Shown: one piece after another, positions 47,201-57,905 of the stretch
How positions within the stretch are numbered: position 1 is the first letter of the stretch
Layout: each line of letters starts with the position of its first letter
Assembly (NCBI GenBank): GCA_022749755.1
Contig: CM040449.1
Location: forward strand, 5,041,157-5,105,156
DNA length: 64,000 nucleotides
Direction of reading: 5' to 3'
Source of the DNA: Azadirachta indica
Lineage: Eukaryota; Streptophyta; Magnoliopsida; Sapindales; Meliaceae
Notes under the pieces: model-generated
Database searches by the model: none
The model's input: the letters and a program-made list of their open reading frames with translations, nothing else
What the model was told of the DNA's origin: nothing
Translations under genes and position numbers: made by a program

Positions 47201-48171
47201 AAAAGTTTTATGCAATTACTTAGGCACTTATCATTTTTTTTGACTTATGATGTGTGCATAGATTATTTGTGCTAGTAAAGCAAGTATATTATGAAACATT
47301 TGGCACTTGATGCAGTTATGAATCACTTGTTTCTCATTTCATCAATCTCTTACATATCCTTTGACATCAATACCCATAGATTTAATGTTACTACAATAAG
47401 GGTGAGAATCAGAAGCTTCCTAATTTCTACTACATTATCTTCAATCCCCTTTAATTTACTGTCACTTGCTTTGAAGTGCATAGGATTACAATTCAGGTTC
47501 AACATCTATTGTATTATTAGAGCTAGCTCCTTCATTTGAAAAGTTTGTCATGATATTACTATTATTTGCTGCAACAATCATGTGTAAATTGATATCATTT
47601 GCATCCGGATTCCACCAACTGAACCATGAACATCTCTCTATTTTGCATGTAAAAAACAACTTGTTTGGATTGTCACTTGTTTCGAAAATCTTGATGCAAT
47701 CTCTCTTATGGCAAAAACAATACTTTTAAATTTTATGCCTCCACCATTTAACTCTAATTTTGGTAATGGAGCACTTATTTCAGGATACAAAAGAAATGTA
47801 TTTGGTTTGTTTAACAATCTTGCTGTCGGGAAACAAATTTATATTGGTTGGTTTAACGGTCAAAAACGGGCAAAAAACGATCACAGATTCAATTTATGCT
47901 AAAATTGTAATTTTGTCTCTCAATGTTTAGTGTGCTCAAAACTTTCACTAAGAGCATAATAGTTAATACATCCCCACTTATTATTTGCATTTAATGATGG
48001 TCATTGTAACAAAAAGACAAACGGTATTTGTATTATTTCATTGGTCAAAGTCAGTCAGCTCATAATAGAAACGGAAAAATGTAACGAATGGGATGTCACT
48101 GAAAAATATTTTTACTTCAAAAGTGTCACTGACATTTATTTTCAAAAACGGGATCCATATGTCATTCTCCC

Positions 48172-48177
48172 AAAAAA

Positions 48178-48244
<67 letters not shown>

Positions 48245-49440
48245 CAAAGAGAAGAGGAAAATAAAGAAAATAAAAAGAAGAAAAAGATGTGTCTTAATAT
48301 TTTCTATTCGAATATCTTCTAAGTACGTTTTCTTGGATAGTAAATTATATCTCTTTTACGATTTTAGATGCTCTTAATTATATGTCACACTTGTTTAATT
48401 GATCGAATTATTAATTTAGTGTTATTAATTTATGGTTATTAGGATTAAAATTTTACATAGTTGTCTGAATAGTCTGTCTATTGGTAATTAAAATATAGAT
48501 TTTCATGTATATTTTATTAACAATATTTTTTATGATATTCAACTACATTCAGTAACAAGTTTGTAGAATTTTATTTTATTACAATCAATTCAGAAAACAA
48601 TTTTTAATGATTTTTCAAATGTTACCATACTGTTCTAAAAATAGTAATTTTTGCTATCCGTAGTAATTTGTTATATTATTGATCAATCAGTTGGATTACT
48701 ATTGTGCACTTACTAACTGTTAATGATCGGATATCTGAGATACTATTGTCATATATTGTGATAAATGAGACATCGAGGTACTAATGAAATTACGAGATAG
48801 GAGTTAAATGATTTTATTAAATATGTGATTAACTATTTTTATAAAATATTATATTTTTAGTTTTATTAAAAGTTGTGATCATGCTTACATTTTGTCGAAT
48901 GTTTTTCTTTGAGTAATGATTATATATATAAAGTTTATTGTTAAATAATTCTTAAAGATAATTATTTTGTGGATTCAATGATTTTTAAGCATTAAAAGTT
49001 GTGCATAAATTTACTTATCGAGTTGGCAACTCACCCCTTGTCAATTGACATTGTACAGATTAAGTTTGTGCTTAGAGTGATAAGACGCTGGATTCGTTTT
49101 AGAAGTTAGCGTTACAGTTTATATGCTTTTTATAAATAAATAAGTATTATCCTTACTATTTTATATTTATTTAGAATTGTAAGTAAAGAGTTTAAATTCT
49201 GTTAGATATTCTTGGTTAAATTTTAAGAAATACCTTCTCTAAGGTGATATTTGAGATTAAGCTTTTTAATAATATGATGCTTATATATATTATGAAGTTT
49301 GACATTATCGTTTGAAGAATTTGTAATTTGTAACATAGAGATTGATTGAATTTTGAGGATGTGAGTTTCAATACAAATCTTGTTATGTTATGGTGAAATT
49401 TGGGGTATTATATATTTAACATAATATTATTTGGTTATTA
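48172..49440. other. Compound microsatellite and AT-rich spacer
   Basis: 48179-48195 is (CA)n and 48196-48242 is (GA)n, directly beside the MULE right end. Long open readings across it are repeat artefacts. The remainder is AT-rich, with no gene or amylase similarity seen until about 49440. Confidence 0.6.
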
Positions 49441-50585
49441 TGTTAATTGACGTGCTTGAGAAGAAAAAAGCAAGAAATGGCCAAGTAATTGCATGAATTA
49501 CCTGAAATAATAAAGTAGGAGCCCAAAAAAGGGGGAGATAGAGAGAAGAAAATAAAGGAACAAGAGTGAAGTGAGTAGATTCATTGTCTTAGTTTATCCT
49601 GAGCGTTGGGTAGTGATGCAGTTGTCTTTTATTGGTTTCATTGGCCACTTTGGGAAATTCACAAGAGATGCATAGTTGGTGTCGCATTCATACCTTATTT
49701 CAATCATGAAAGGAAGGAAATCGAAGAAGAATCAAGCAAAAATGAAACTAAAATCAAGAATGAAAATTGAAATTTTTGTTCCTAGGTAACATATATTTAT
49801 TAATACCAGTTTTTGTAATGATCTTATCAATTTCGATAGATTCTGAATAAATAGCCTCTGTATTTGACGTTCCCCGTGCTAATCAAGAAATATATGTCAA
49901 TCTTTCACACTGGTCCATGTATCTGTTCCTAACTACTACTTTTTGCATGCAAGAAAAGTAGGAATTAAATCAGAAAAGAATTCTAGCTCTTTCATTTCCT
50001 TCCTTATCTAACCTCTTTTACAAATATATGACAAAAAATTTTATTTTTCTAACTTATCTTACATTACAATATAAAATATTGTTAAATGTAATAAATTTTT
50101 TACTAATATTTGATGTTAGATGCGGTGACTTTAATCATATTTTATTTTTTTAAATATAACGAGTTTTATAATTAGTTGGCTTAAAAAGATTAAAATAAAA
50201 TCCCAGTTACATAATGTTGTTACTTGTGCTACACATAGTAAGGTTCCCAGTACCATTATAAAATCTGAAACCTTAGACAAAATTGCGGGCTTCTATAATA
50301 GATCTCCATCATCTGAAATTGATCATTGAAAGAAGCATTGATTGATTTTGTCTCTATATCAATAATATTATATCTTTGTTTAAATGATAAGTGGAATTTT
50401 TATACAGATTATCATACCTTACCTTAAGCAATGATTGGCTGAAGGGTTTTTTTTGTTTTTCTTTTTCGGTATTGGGAATTCTGTTAGGTGGCGAATCACT
50501 TATGCAATGAGGGTAATTTTCTAAACCTTTTTTTAATGAATAATATGATATAATCAATGAAAGACGAGAAAATTGACAAATGAAG
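49441..50585 (-). pseudogene. Solitary alpha-amylase first exon with its promoter (copy X)
   Basis: This segment matches 59500-60630 around and upstream of intact copy D. The exon 1 equivalent is 49502-49584. It opens [18 protein letters not shown] and then shifts frame relative to copy D. The TATA box of copy D (CCTATAAAAG) here reads CCAATAAAAG at 49626-49635. Upstream similarity continues to 50585, where it breaks off exactly at a copia fragment. No exons 2-4 follow below 49440, so this is a dead 5' end left by deletion or insertion. Confidence 0.85.
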
Positions 50586-53333
50586 AGCTACCAAATAGGA
50601 AAACTCCACAGGTTTCCTTTCCCATCTCAAGCTAAGTGGAGAGCCACTGAGACGCTAAAACTAGTGCACTCAAATGTGTGTAGGCGTATGCAAACTCCAT
50701 CCTTGAATCAGTACAAGTACTTTGTCTTATTTGTTGATGACTTGACTAGAATGATATAGGTTTATTTCATGGACAACAAGTCTCAAGCGTTTTCTTGCTT
50801 CAAGAAATTCAAATCTTTGGTTGAAACATAAAGTGGTTTCAAGGTGAAGAAGCTGAGAATTGATAATGGAAAAGAATATACCTCAACTGAGTTTGTCAAA
50901 TTCTATGAAGATGTTGGAATTCAGCATCAATTGACAGTGTCTTACTCACCACAATAGAATAGGCTATGTGAGAGAAAGAATAGAACTCTTTTTGAGATGG
51001 CAACAAGCATGCTACATGAGAAGACCTTTCCTAAGATGTTCTGCGTAGAAGCCGGATCTACTTTAGTATACTTACAAAACATATTGCCAACTTATGTTGT
51101 AGATGGGAAAACACCTAATGAAACTTATAGTTGTTCAAAACGTTTTCTTGGACACCTAAAAGTTTTCAGATCAGTATGCTATATCCGTGGACTTGATGTC
51201 AAGAGAGACAAGCTCTCTAAAAAGGCAAGAAAGATCATTTTCCTTGGTTATATCAATCATGCAAAAGTGTAAATAATTTTTTATTTAGAGAACAAGAAAA
51301 TTATTGTTAGTAAAGATGTAAAGATAGATGAAAGCTTAAAATAGCATGGGTAAGAATTGAATGCAGAAATTGTTCTGACCTCTTCAAGTGAAGTGAGAAG
51401 ATTAGATTTCCATAGAGATATTGCTCAAGAGATGAACAAAGTAGAGGAAATAGATGTTTAAAGTACAACAGATTCACCAGTGCTAAGGACATATAGTCTA
51501 TCATATATGTATGCAAGGTGTAATGTTGCTATGGTTGACCTTTTTAACTTCTTGGAAGCATCCAACCATAAGGAGCGAAATACTGTCATGAGAGATAAGA
51601 TTGCTATAATAAAAAAAAAACATAACTTGGAAATTGGTAGATAGACCTTTGCATAAACAAGTTGTTGGTGTAAAGTGGGTGTATAGAACTAAATTTAATG
51701 TAGATGGCTCTATACACAAGCATAAAGCAAAGCTTGTTGTGAAAGGTTATACTCAGCAGTCAGGCATTGATTATAGAGACATTTTTGTACCTATTGCCAG
51801 GTTTGATACAATTAAATTGCTCATTGCTAGCTACCTAAAATAGATGGAAAATCTTCCATCTTGATATCAAATCTGCGTTCCTCAATGGTTAGTTAAAAGA
51901 AGAGATTTTTATTGAACAGCTAGAAGGTTTCAAAATTAGTGGAAAGGAAGACAAAGTCTACAAGCTAGATAAGGCACTCTATGGCATGAAACAAGCACTA
52001 ATGGCCTGGTATAGCAAGATTGATGAATTTCTTTGTGATTCTGGTTTCAAGAGGAGCTACAACGATGCTACTTTTTACATCAAAACATCTTCTTCTATTG
52101 ATACTCTAATTGTATCAATGTATGTTGATGATTTGTTAATTATTTGTAGCAAAATTGATGATGTGAATGATTTCAAGTAGCAGTTGTATTAGAAGTTTGA
52201 AATGACAGATTTAAGTCAGATACAATTTTTCCTTGGCTTTGAAGTTCATTAAACTACTGAAAGAGTTTTTGTTTTACAGCAAACATATGTTATTAATCTG
52301 CTAAAAAAGTTCATAATGCAGCATTGTAAACCTATAAGCACACCATTTATAGTGAATCAAAAGTTGACCAGATTCAATAGAGATGCAAAAGCTGATGCAT
52401 TATGTTACAGAAGCTTTGTGGGAAGGTTATTATATTTGACTGCAACAAGACCTGACATTATGTTTATAGCTAGTTTACTTTCAAGATTCATGCAAAATCC
52501 AAGTTAAGTGCATTTCGGAGCTAGTTGAAGGGTGTTGAGATACCAAAAAGGCGCATATTACTTTTGCATTGGGTTGAGACCTAAAAGAGAGCTAAATTTG
52601 TTTGGCTATGTAGACAGTGATTAGGCTGGTTGTATTGATGATGGAAAAAGTACTTCAAGTTATATATTCTCAATGGCTCTGAAATGTTTTCCTGGTGTTC
52701 TAAGAAGCAAGATGTTGTGGCACAATCAATAGCTGAAGCAGAGTTCATTGTAATTGCAACAGGTGCAAATCAATGCATATAGTTAAGAAGAATGCTTACT
52801 GATTTAGGCTTTAAACAAGCCAATGCAAGTTCAATCTTTTGTGATAGCAAGTCAGCTATTGCTATTGCAAAGAATCTAGTGCAGCATAGGAAAACTAAGT
52901 ACATAAAAGTTAAGCTTCATTTTTTGAGAGAAGTAGAAAAGGATCAGGAAGTGTGCGTCATTCACTATAGTCTAGAGAGCAGGATATTCTAATCAAAGCT
53001 CTGCCTAAAACTAGGTTTGAAAAGCTTAGAGAGAAGCTTGGCGTCTCAAAACAAAATTTCAAGGAGGAGTGTTGATGTATTGAGATTTTATTTTGATACT
53101 TTTTGTACGTTAAGATTAAATTAATTTAGAATGCTTAAATTTTAGTTAGTTTGGTTGAAAAGGAGTGGTAATCCAAGTTTTAAGGATTGCGTTTCCTTAT
53201 TTATAAAAATTAAGATATTAGGTATGGTTGATATTGAATTAAGGAGATATTTTTGTCTATGAAAGAACATGCCTGTATGTATATATATTTTCTGAATTAA
53301 TGGAAATAGATAGCTATTTTTGCCGCTTTAACA
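50586..53333 (+). mobile_element. 5'-truncated Ty1/copia retrotransposon
   Basis: The fragment starts abruptly in the pre-integrase region at about 50586. It runs through the integrase core (L-R-I-D-N-G-K-E-Y near 50860; 50997-51272) and the reverse transcriptase: V-V-G-V-K-W-V-Y-R-T at 51661-51690, K-G-Y-T-Q-Q near 51743-51760 and the active site Y-V-D-D-L-L near 52120-52137. RNase H follows (to about 52980). A polypurine tract AAGGAGGAG (53061-53069) precedes the 3' LTR. Numerous stops and frameshifts. There is no 5' LTR, gag or protease. It is a different family from the copia element at 1-2489. Confidence 0.88.
53070..53333 (+). repeat. 3' LTR of the truncated copia element
   Basis: Begins TGTTGATGTATTGAG directly after the polypurine tract and appears to end ...CTTTAACA at 53333, after which amylase-cluster intergenic sequence resumes. 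There is no second LTR in the window to confirm the ends. Confidence 0.65.
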
Positions 53334-53747
53334 ATCATAGACTAAAAGGTCTGGTCCTCCAAATTTCCAAGCTAAAGAGTCAAGTAAGTATTCAATCAAA
53401 TTTAATGTTAATGGAACAACTCAAAGCTGTTTCAGTCCACGTCTGGCACGTTCTTGTAAATTAATAGTTAGAGGAATAGAATTCTATTTCACCACTATGA
53501 TTGCCTGTAGCTTTCGTCAATTGACTTCAGTTGCATAATCCATAAATTTTCCCTTTGAAATAGCATATATTTTAGCGATAAATATTTAATATAATATTAT
53601 CTTTATTTATTCATTTTCAAAAAAAAAATAATAGAATCATGTTTATACATACTAGGAGTCTTCTACACAATCTACGATAGTTTTCGTAACATTATTATTC
53701 TAGTGACAATGATAGCAACAAGAATTGATTTCTTTTTTCAGTTTATT
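53334..53747. other. Amylase intergenic unit downstream of copy B
   Basis: Matches 57490-57905, the segment between copies C and D, so the same tandem junction was duplicated. It contains no gene of its own. Confidence 0.75.
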
Positions 53748-55003
53748 TCACTTTTTCTCCCAAACAGCATAGTCTTTTCCAGAGGCAGCAACTTGGAAAT
53801 TGGAAGGAATGAGATTTCCCAGATCCATTTTTGGTCCAATTTTCATAATTATTTTGTCATCAACTGAAGCCATATAGAGATCAGCATCTGAGGCTAAAAT
53901 ATTGACTCTGCTTGCAGTATTGATCCCATTCTTCACACTAATTGCAGCCAATTTCCCAATCTCCTCCTTCAGACCCCAGTCAAAGAAGTGATCATAAAAC
54001 TGCAAAAAAGTAAAAGAATAAATCCTTCAACAAAGGTTTCATTTAATCAAACATAAAAATCCTGATTATAACACCTAATCATGAAAGATCAGACTAGAAA
54101 GATAGATGTTGATTAGCATTGATAAACTTATGAAACCGAGGAAAAGTGTCAGAAATTACTATGGATGGGATGCCGGATGAGTTAGAATGTAAGCATAACC
54201 AAGCATGACTTCATCTGATGGGAATGGCCAAATACGTTGAGTAGACCCAGTATCATGGTTGTCAATGAAAGTCACCGCATTTTGCGGCAACATTCCAATC
54301 AATCCTGGGGGTTTCCCATTTGAGTCCTTTAACCTCCACAACTCCCCTTGTACAGCAGCTTGGAGGACACCCTTTGTTGTAAAATCAAAAGCCGTGATAG
54401 CCCCTCCAGCAGCTTGAATCCAGTCCTTTAAAGCACCCCGGTGTGCGTCCTGGTTAGTATCAGGTTTTCCATCCTGGCCATATGAAAGAGAATCCCATTT
54501 CTCTCCGACAGCAAAAGCTGGCAAGGTGTTTTCCATATAAATTTTGGTAATACTCGGGGCGTAACCTTTTACAAAATCAAATCGCCATCCATCAAATCCA
54601 ATGTCAGTTTTTAACCAGTTCATCCAGTCAGATAATTCTTTCTGTATTCTTGGATTGAGGTGGTCAACGTCAGGAGCTGGTTGAAATGGATCTCCTGTAT
54701 CAGGATTCCCTTGACCATTAGAATACTCTTTGTCATCACTGCAAATGAAGGACGACCCCCAGTCTAGACGGTCATCTGGCGTTCCACCTTAAAAAATGCA
54801 ATATATTCCTCTACCATCTTGCTTCTCTGCAGTTCTATGATTTATCACTACGTCAGCCAGGCATTTAATTCCCTTCTGATGGAAAGCCTGAATTAAAGAT
54901 TTTAATTCAGCCTGAGATCCGTATTTTGATGCGTTAAGGTCATATAGCCTTCCCGGCATGTATCCTGGAAGAATTGGTGACAAAATACGAATTAGATTAA
55001 AAG
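53748..55003 (-). pseudogene. Alpha-amylase pseudogene, copy B (lacks exons 1-2)
   Basis: Almost identical to copy D over exons 3-4 and the intron between them, so it is a very recent duplicate. Exon 4 (53999-53748) is open and ends D-Y-A-V-W-E-K-K. Exon 3 has a nonsense codon at 54789-54791 (Glu GAA to TAA, after C-I-F) and a one-base deletion near 54173-54176. Similarity to copy D continues into intron 2 and stops at 55003, where a truncated LTR element begins. Exons 1 and 2 are missing. Catalytic residues are unchanged. Confidence 0.9.
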
Positions 55004-56596
55004 TTTTCTCAATTTAAGTATAACACTTAATCTATGAGGCTTGATATTGATCTAACAAAAAGTTTGCTCAATCGTTAATTAAACTTAATTGTGAAAATTT
55101 TTTTGTATGGGATAATTTTTCCACTATCTTTTTTCTACATTGGTTTGATTTGTTTAAGGATAAACAAACATTCAAGTGTGAGGGTATTTGATAAGTGCGT
55201 AAAACACACGCTTATCATTCACTCTTAAACTTGATTTGTTTGTTTAATCCTTAAACCTTATTGTTATTTGATGTGTTTTGGTTTCATTATACAAAAAATG
55301 AGAAAATTAGCCATCTAAATTGAATTCGGTTTGAAAAAGAAGATATTTAAGGATCAAATCGCAAGAAAATCAAAGACCAAAATAGAAAATAGTCAGGGAC
55401 TAAAATGCAAAGCCACAAGGACCTAATTGCAAGAATTTTCAAAGATGGAGAGGACCTGTGCACGGTGCAACGGCGCCACCAGGTGGCGCAACGACTCCAA
55501 GCATTCTGCCCATAGACAGAATGTGTGGTGTGACTACATTAAACAGCGCGGTCGCGCCCCTGCTGACTACACCGCGCTCCCGCGCTCGATGAGTTCATTT
55601 GGACGTCTTTTATAGGATAAATCTCAACCCTTGGATGAGTTTTGGATGGTTTGATTTGGGAAAATCTAGAGTTATATATTTTGAAGGTTTGGGAAAGAAA
55701 ACAGCCGCTTTTAGAAAGGGAAAAATTTGGAAGAAAAGGAAGGTGGAGTTGTCTTGGGAAGAAAGCAAGAGAAGATTAAAAAAAAAGAACTCTCTAACTT
55801 ACTTTATCTCTATACTCATCTTATTTATTATATTAAATTTAGCATTTGTAAATATTTGAATATTTTGAGGATGATTGAAATTGAGAATGTTGATTGTGAA
55901 CTTTTTTTAATGAGTTGCTAAATTTAATATGTAGGGCAATGGTTTAATCTTTTGAAAAATCATGTTTTGATTATTATGTTATTTTTATTAATATACTATG
56001 TTACTTGTTTATCAAGATCTTAATGCGATTAATTAATTGGCCATTGATTAATTGATTTATGGACCAACTAGTATTGAGAAATATTGTTGTGTTCAAATCA
56101 ATTAGTAAACACCACAAATTGCATATTGAATAGAGATACATCAATATGGTTTGTGTCATATGATCAATGATTATTATTGTCCATAATGCATTTATGTTTA
56201 TTTTGTGTTTACATAGAGATATAGTAAGCACGTAAACGAGAAATAGATTCGATTGATCTCAAGAAAGACAGTCAAATAGGTTAGAATAATCAACTAACAG
56301 CATAGGAGTTAATCAGAATAACACAACTTCAAGAATTAGGTGTGAGTAAATTGAGTTAAATCATTAACCTTATATATTACTCTCATTTAAAATTCCTTTA
56401 CATTTTGTGCATTAATTGTAGTCAGTTTAATTTTTTTTAATTCTACAGCACATCATTTTTTGGTTCTTCAAATAAATTTAAGAAAAATTATTTTCGGTAA
56501 TTAATCGGCTATTACTCTCGTGAGAACGGTATTCTACTTACCCTATATTACTAGTTTGCGACAACGTACACTTGCGTTTGTCAAAATTCCGCAACA
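55004..56596 (+). mobile_element. Truncated LTR retrotransposon: 3' internal end plus one LTR
   Basis: 55004-55188 looks like the last internal part of an LTR element, ending in a purine-rich tract (GTGTGAGGGTATT). From 55189 a probable 1.4-kb LTR starts TGATAAGTGCG and ends CCGCAACA at 56596. It has an inverted repeat around 55191-55216 and a typical 3' region with CGTACACTTGCG near 56564-56575. No coding domain was recognised; readings at 55427-55615 and 55599-55921 are not convincing. Left and right flanks are parts of two different amylase copies (B and C), so the element marks a rearrangement rather than a simple insertion. Confidence 0.65.
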
Positions 56597-57342
56597 GGTA
56601 AACAACCCCTCCTGCAGCTTGAATCCAATCTTTTAGTGCTCTACGGTGAGCATCCTGGCTAGCATCAAGTTTTCCATTTTCTCTCCATATGAAAGAGAAT
56701 CCCATTTCTCCCCGACAGCAAAATTTGGCAAGGTTTTTTCCATATAAATTTTGGTAATACTTGGAGCATGACCTTTTACAGAGTCAAATCGCCATCCATC
56801 AAATCCAATTTCGGTCTTTAACCAGTTCATCCCGTCAGACAATTCTTTTTGTACTCTTCGATTGAGATGGTCAATGTCAGGAGCTGGTTGAAATTTATCT
56901 CCTGTATCAGGATTCCCTTGACCATTAGAATACTCTTTGTCATCTCTGCAAATGAATGATGGCCCCCAGTCTAGACAGTCATCGGGTGTTCCACCTTCAA
57001 AAATGGACCATATCCCTCTGCTGACTTTCTTCTCTGCTGTTCTGTGATTTATTACCATATCAGATATGCATTTAATTCCCTTCCTATGAAAAGCCCGAAT
57101 TAAAGATTTTAATTCGCTGTGAGATCCGTATTTTGATGCGTTAAGGTCATATAGCCTTCCTGGCATGTATCCTGAAAAAATTGAGGACAAATAGGCCTGG
57201 TAAATATCACTTATCGATGAACTATGCATTTTACCTTGGGGTGCAGGCGCAGCAGACTGAGAAGGCGGAGGAAGCCAGGCATGAAAGACGGGAAGGTAGA
57301 TAGAAGGAAACAGAGGAAACACAGTTGCTGCAGTAGATTCAT
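56597..57342 (-). pseudogene. Alpha-amylase pseudogene, copy C (3' truncated)
   Basis: Starts at 57342 ([10 protein letters not shown]). Most of intron 1 and exon 2 are deleted, so the signal-peptide exon is fused near 57283 to the last 50 bases of exon 2 (P-P-P-S-Q-S-A-A-P). Exon 3 follows with [24 protein letters not shown] and A-V-G-E-K-W. It then shifts frame after D-S-L-S-Y-G near 56690 and breaks off at 56597 against the LTR element. A 229-residue reading at 56633-57322 exists only because intron 2 happens to lack stops. Non-functional. Confidence 0.87.
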
Positions 57343-57905
57343 TCTGCTGTCTTAGAAGTTGGTGTGTGAAGATTCTGTTATGTAGTTATAATTGGTCACT
57401 TTGGGAAATTAATGCTAGCCGCGTGGTTGATGCTCCATTCCACACGTTAATTGACTTAGAAAATCCAAATCCAAATCCAAATCCAAATCATGGACTCAAA
57501 GGTCCTCCAAATTTTCATGCTCTAGGGTCAGGTCAGTATTCACTCAAACTTCATGTTAATGGAACAACTCAAAGCTGTTTGAGTCCAAGTCTCGCACATT
57601 CTTATAAATTAATAGTTGAGAGGAATACGATTTCTATTTCAGCACCATGGATGCCTGTAGCTTTCGTCAGTTGACTTCAGTTGCATAATCCATAAATTTT
57701 CACCTTTGACATAGCATATATTTTAGTGGGAAGTATTTAACATTATATTATCTCGTTATTTGTTCATATTTCAAAGAAAATAATAGATGGTCACCTTTAT
57801 ACGCACTTGGGACTCTTTTAAATTTATAACTATAGGCTTCATAACATTATTCTTTTATTCCTTTAATGAGAGAAACAAGAATTGATTTTCTTTTTTCAGC
57901 GTATT
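57343..57905. other. Amylase intergenic unit between copies C and D
   Basis: Upstream of copy C and downstream of copy D. It is repeated at 41690-42045 and 53334-53747. A short (AATCCA)n tract lies at 57464-57488. The 102-residue plus-strand reading at 57366-57674 overlaps this repeat and is not conserved as a reading in the other units. Confidence 0.65.

Larger units (their letters stand above)
42385..48171 (+). mobile_element. Full-length Mutator-like (MULE) transposon with dead transposase gene
   Basis: Termini 42385-42489 and 48067-48171 are inverted repeats of about 105 bp beginning GGGAGAATGACATATGGA, with about ten differences. The element is 5.8 kb and carries a MuDR-type transposase gene read on the plus strand (43407-46282), now full of stops. 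Flanks are A-rich on both sides (A-run before 42385; AAAAAAA at 48172-48178), consistent with a target duplication in poly-A that cannot be resolved. It inserted between amylase copy A and the solitary amylase exon 1 near 49.5 kb. Confidence 0.9.

Noticed and set aside
48041..48377. Arg/Glu-repeat readings of over 90 residues
   Set aside because: They translate a (GA)n microsatellite beside the MULE end, not a protein gene.
55427..55859. Readings of 62 and 86 residues
   Set aside because: They lie inside a probable LTR and show no recognisable domain.
57366..57674. 102-residue plus-strand reading upstream of amylase copy C
   Set aside because: It overlaps a duplicated intergenic unit; the equivalent units elsewhere in the window do not keep the reading open.
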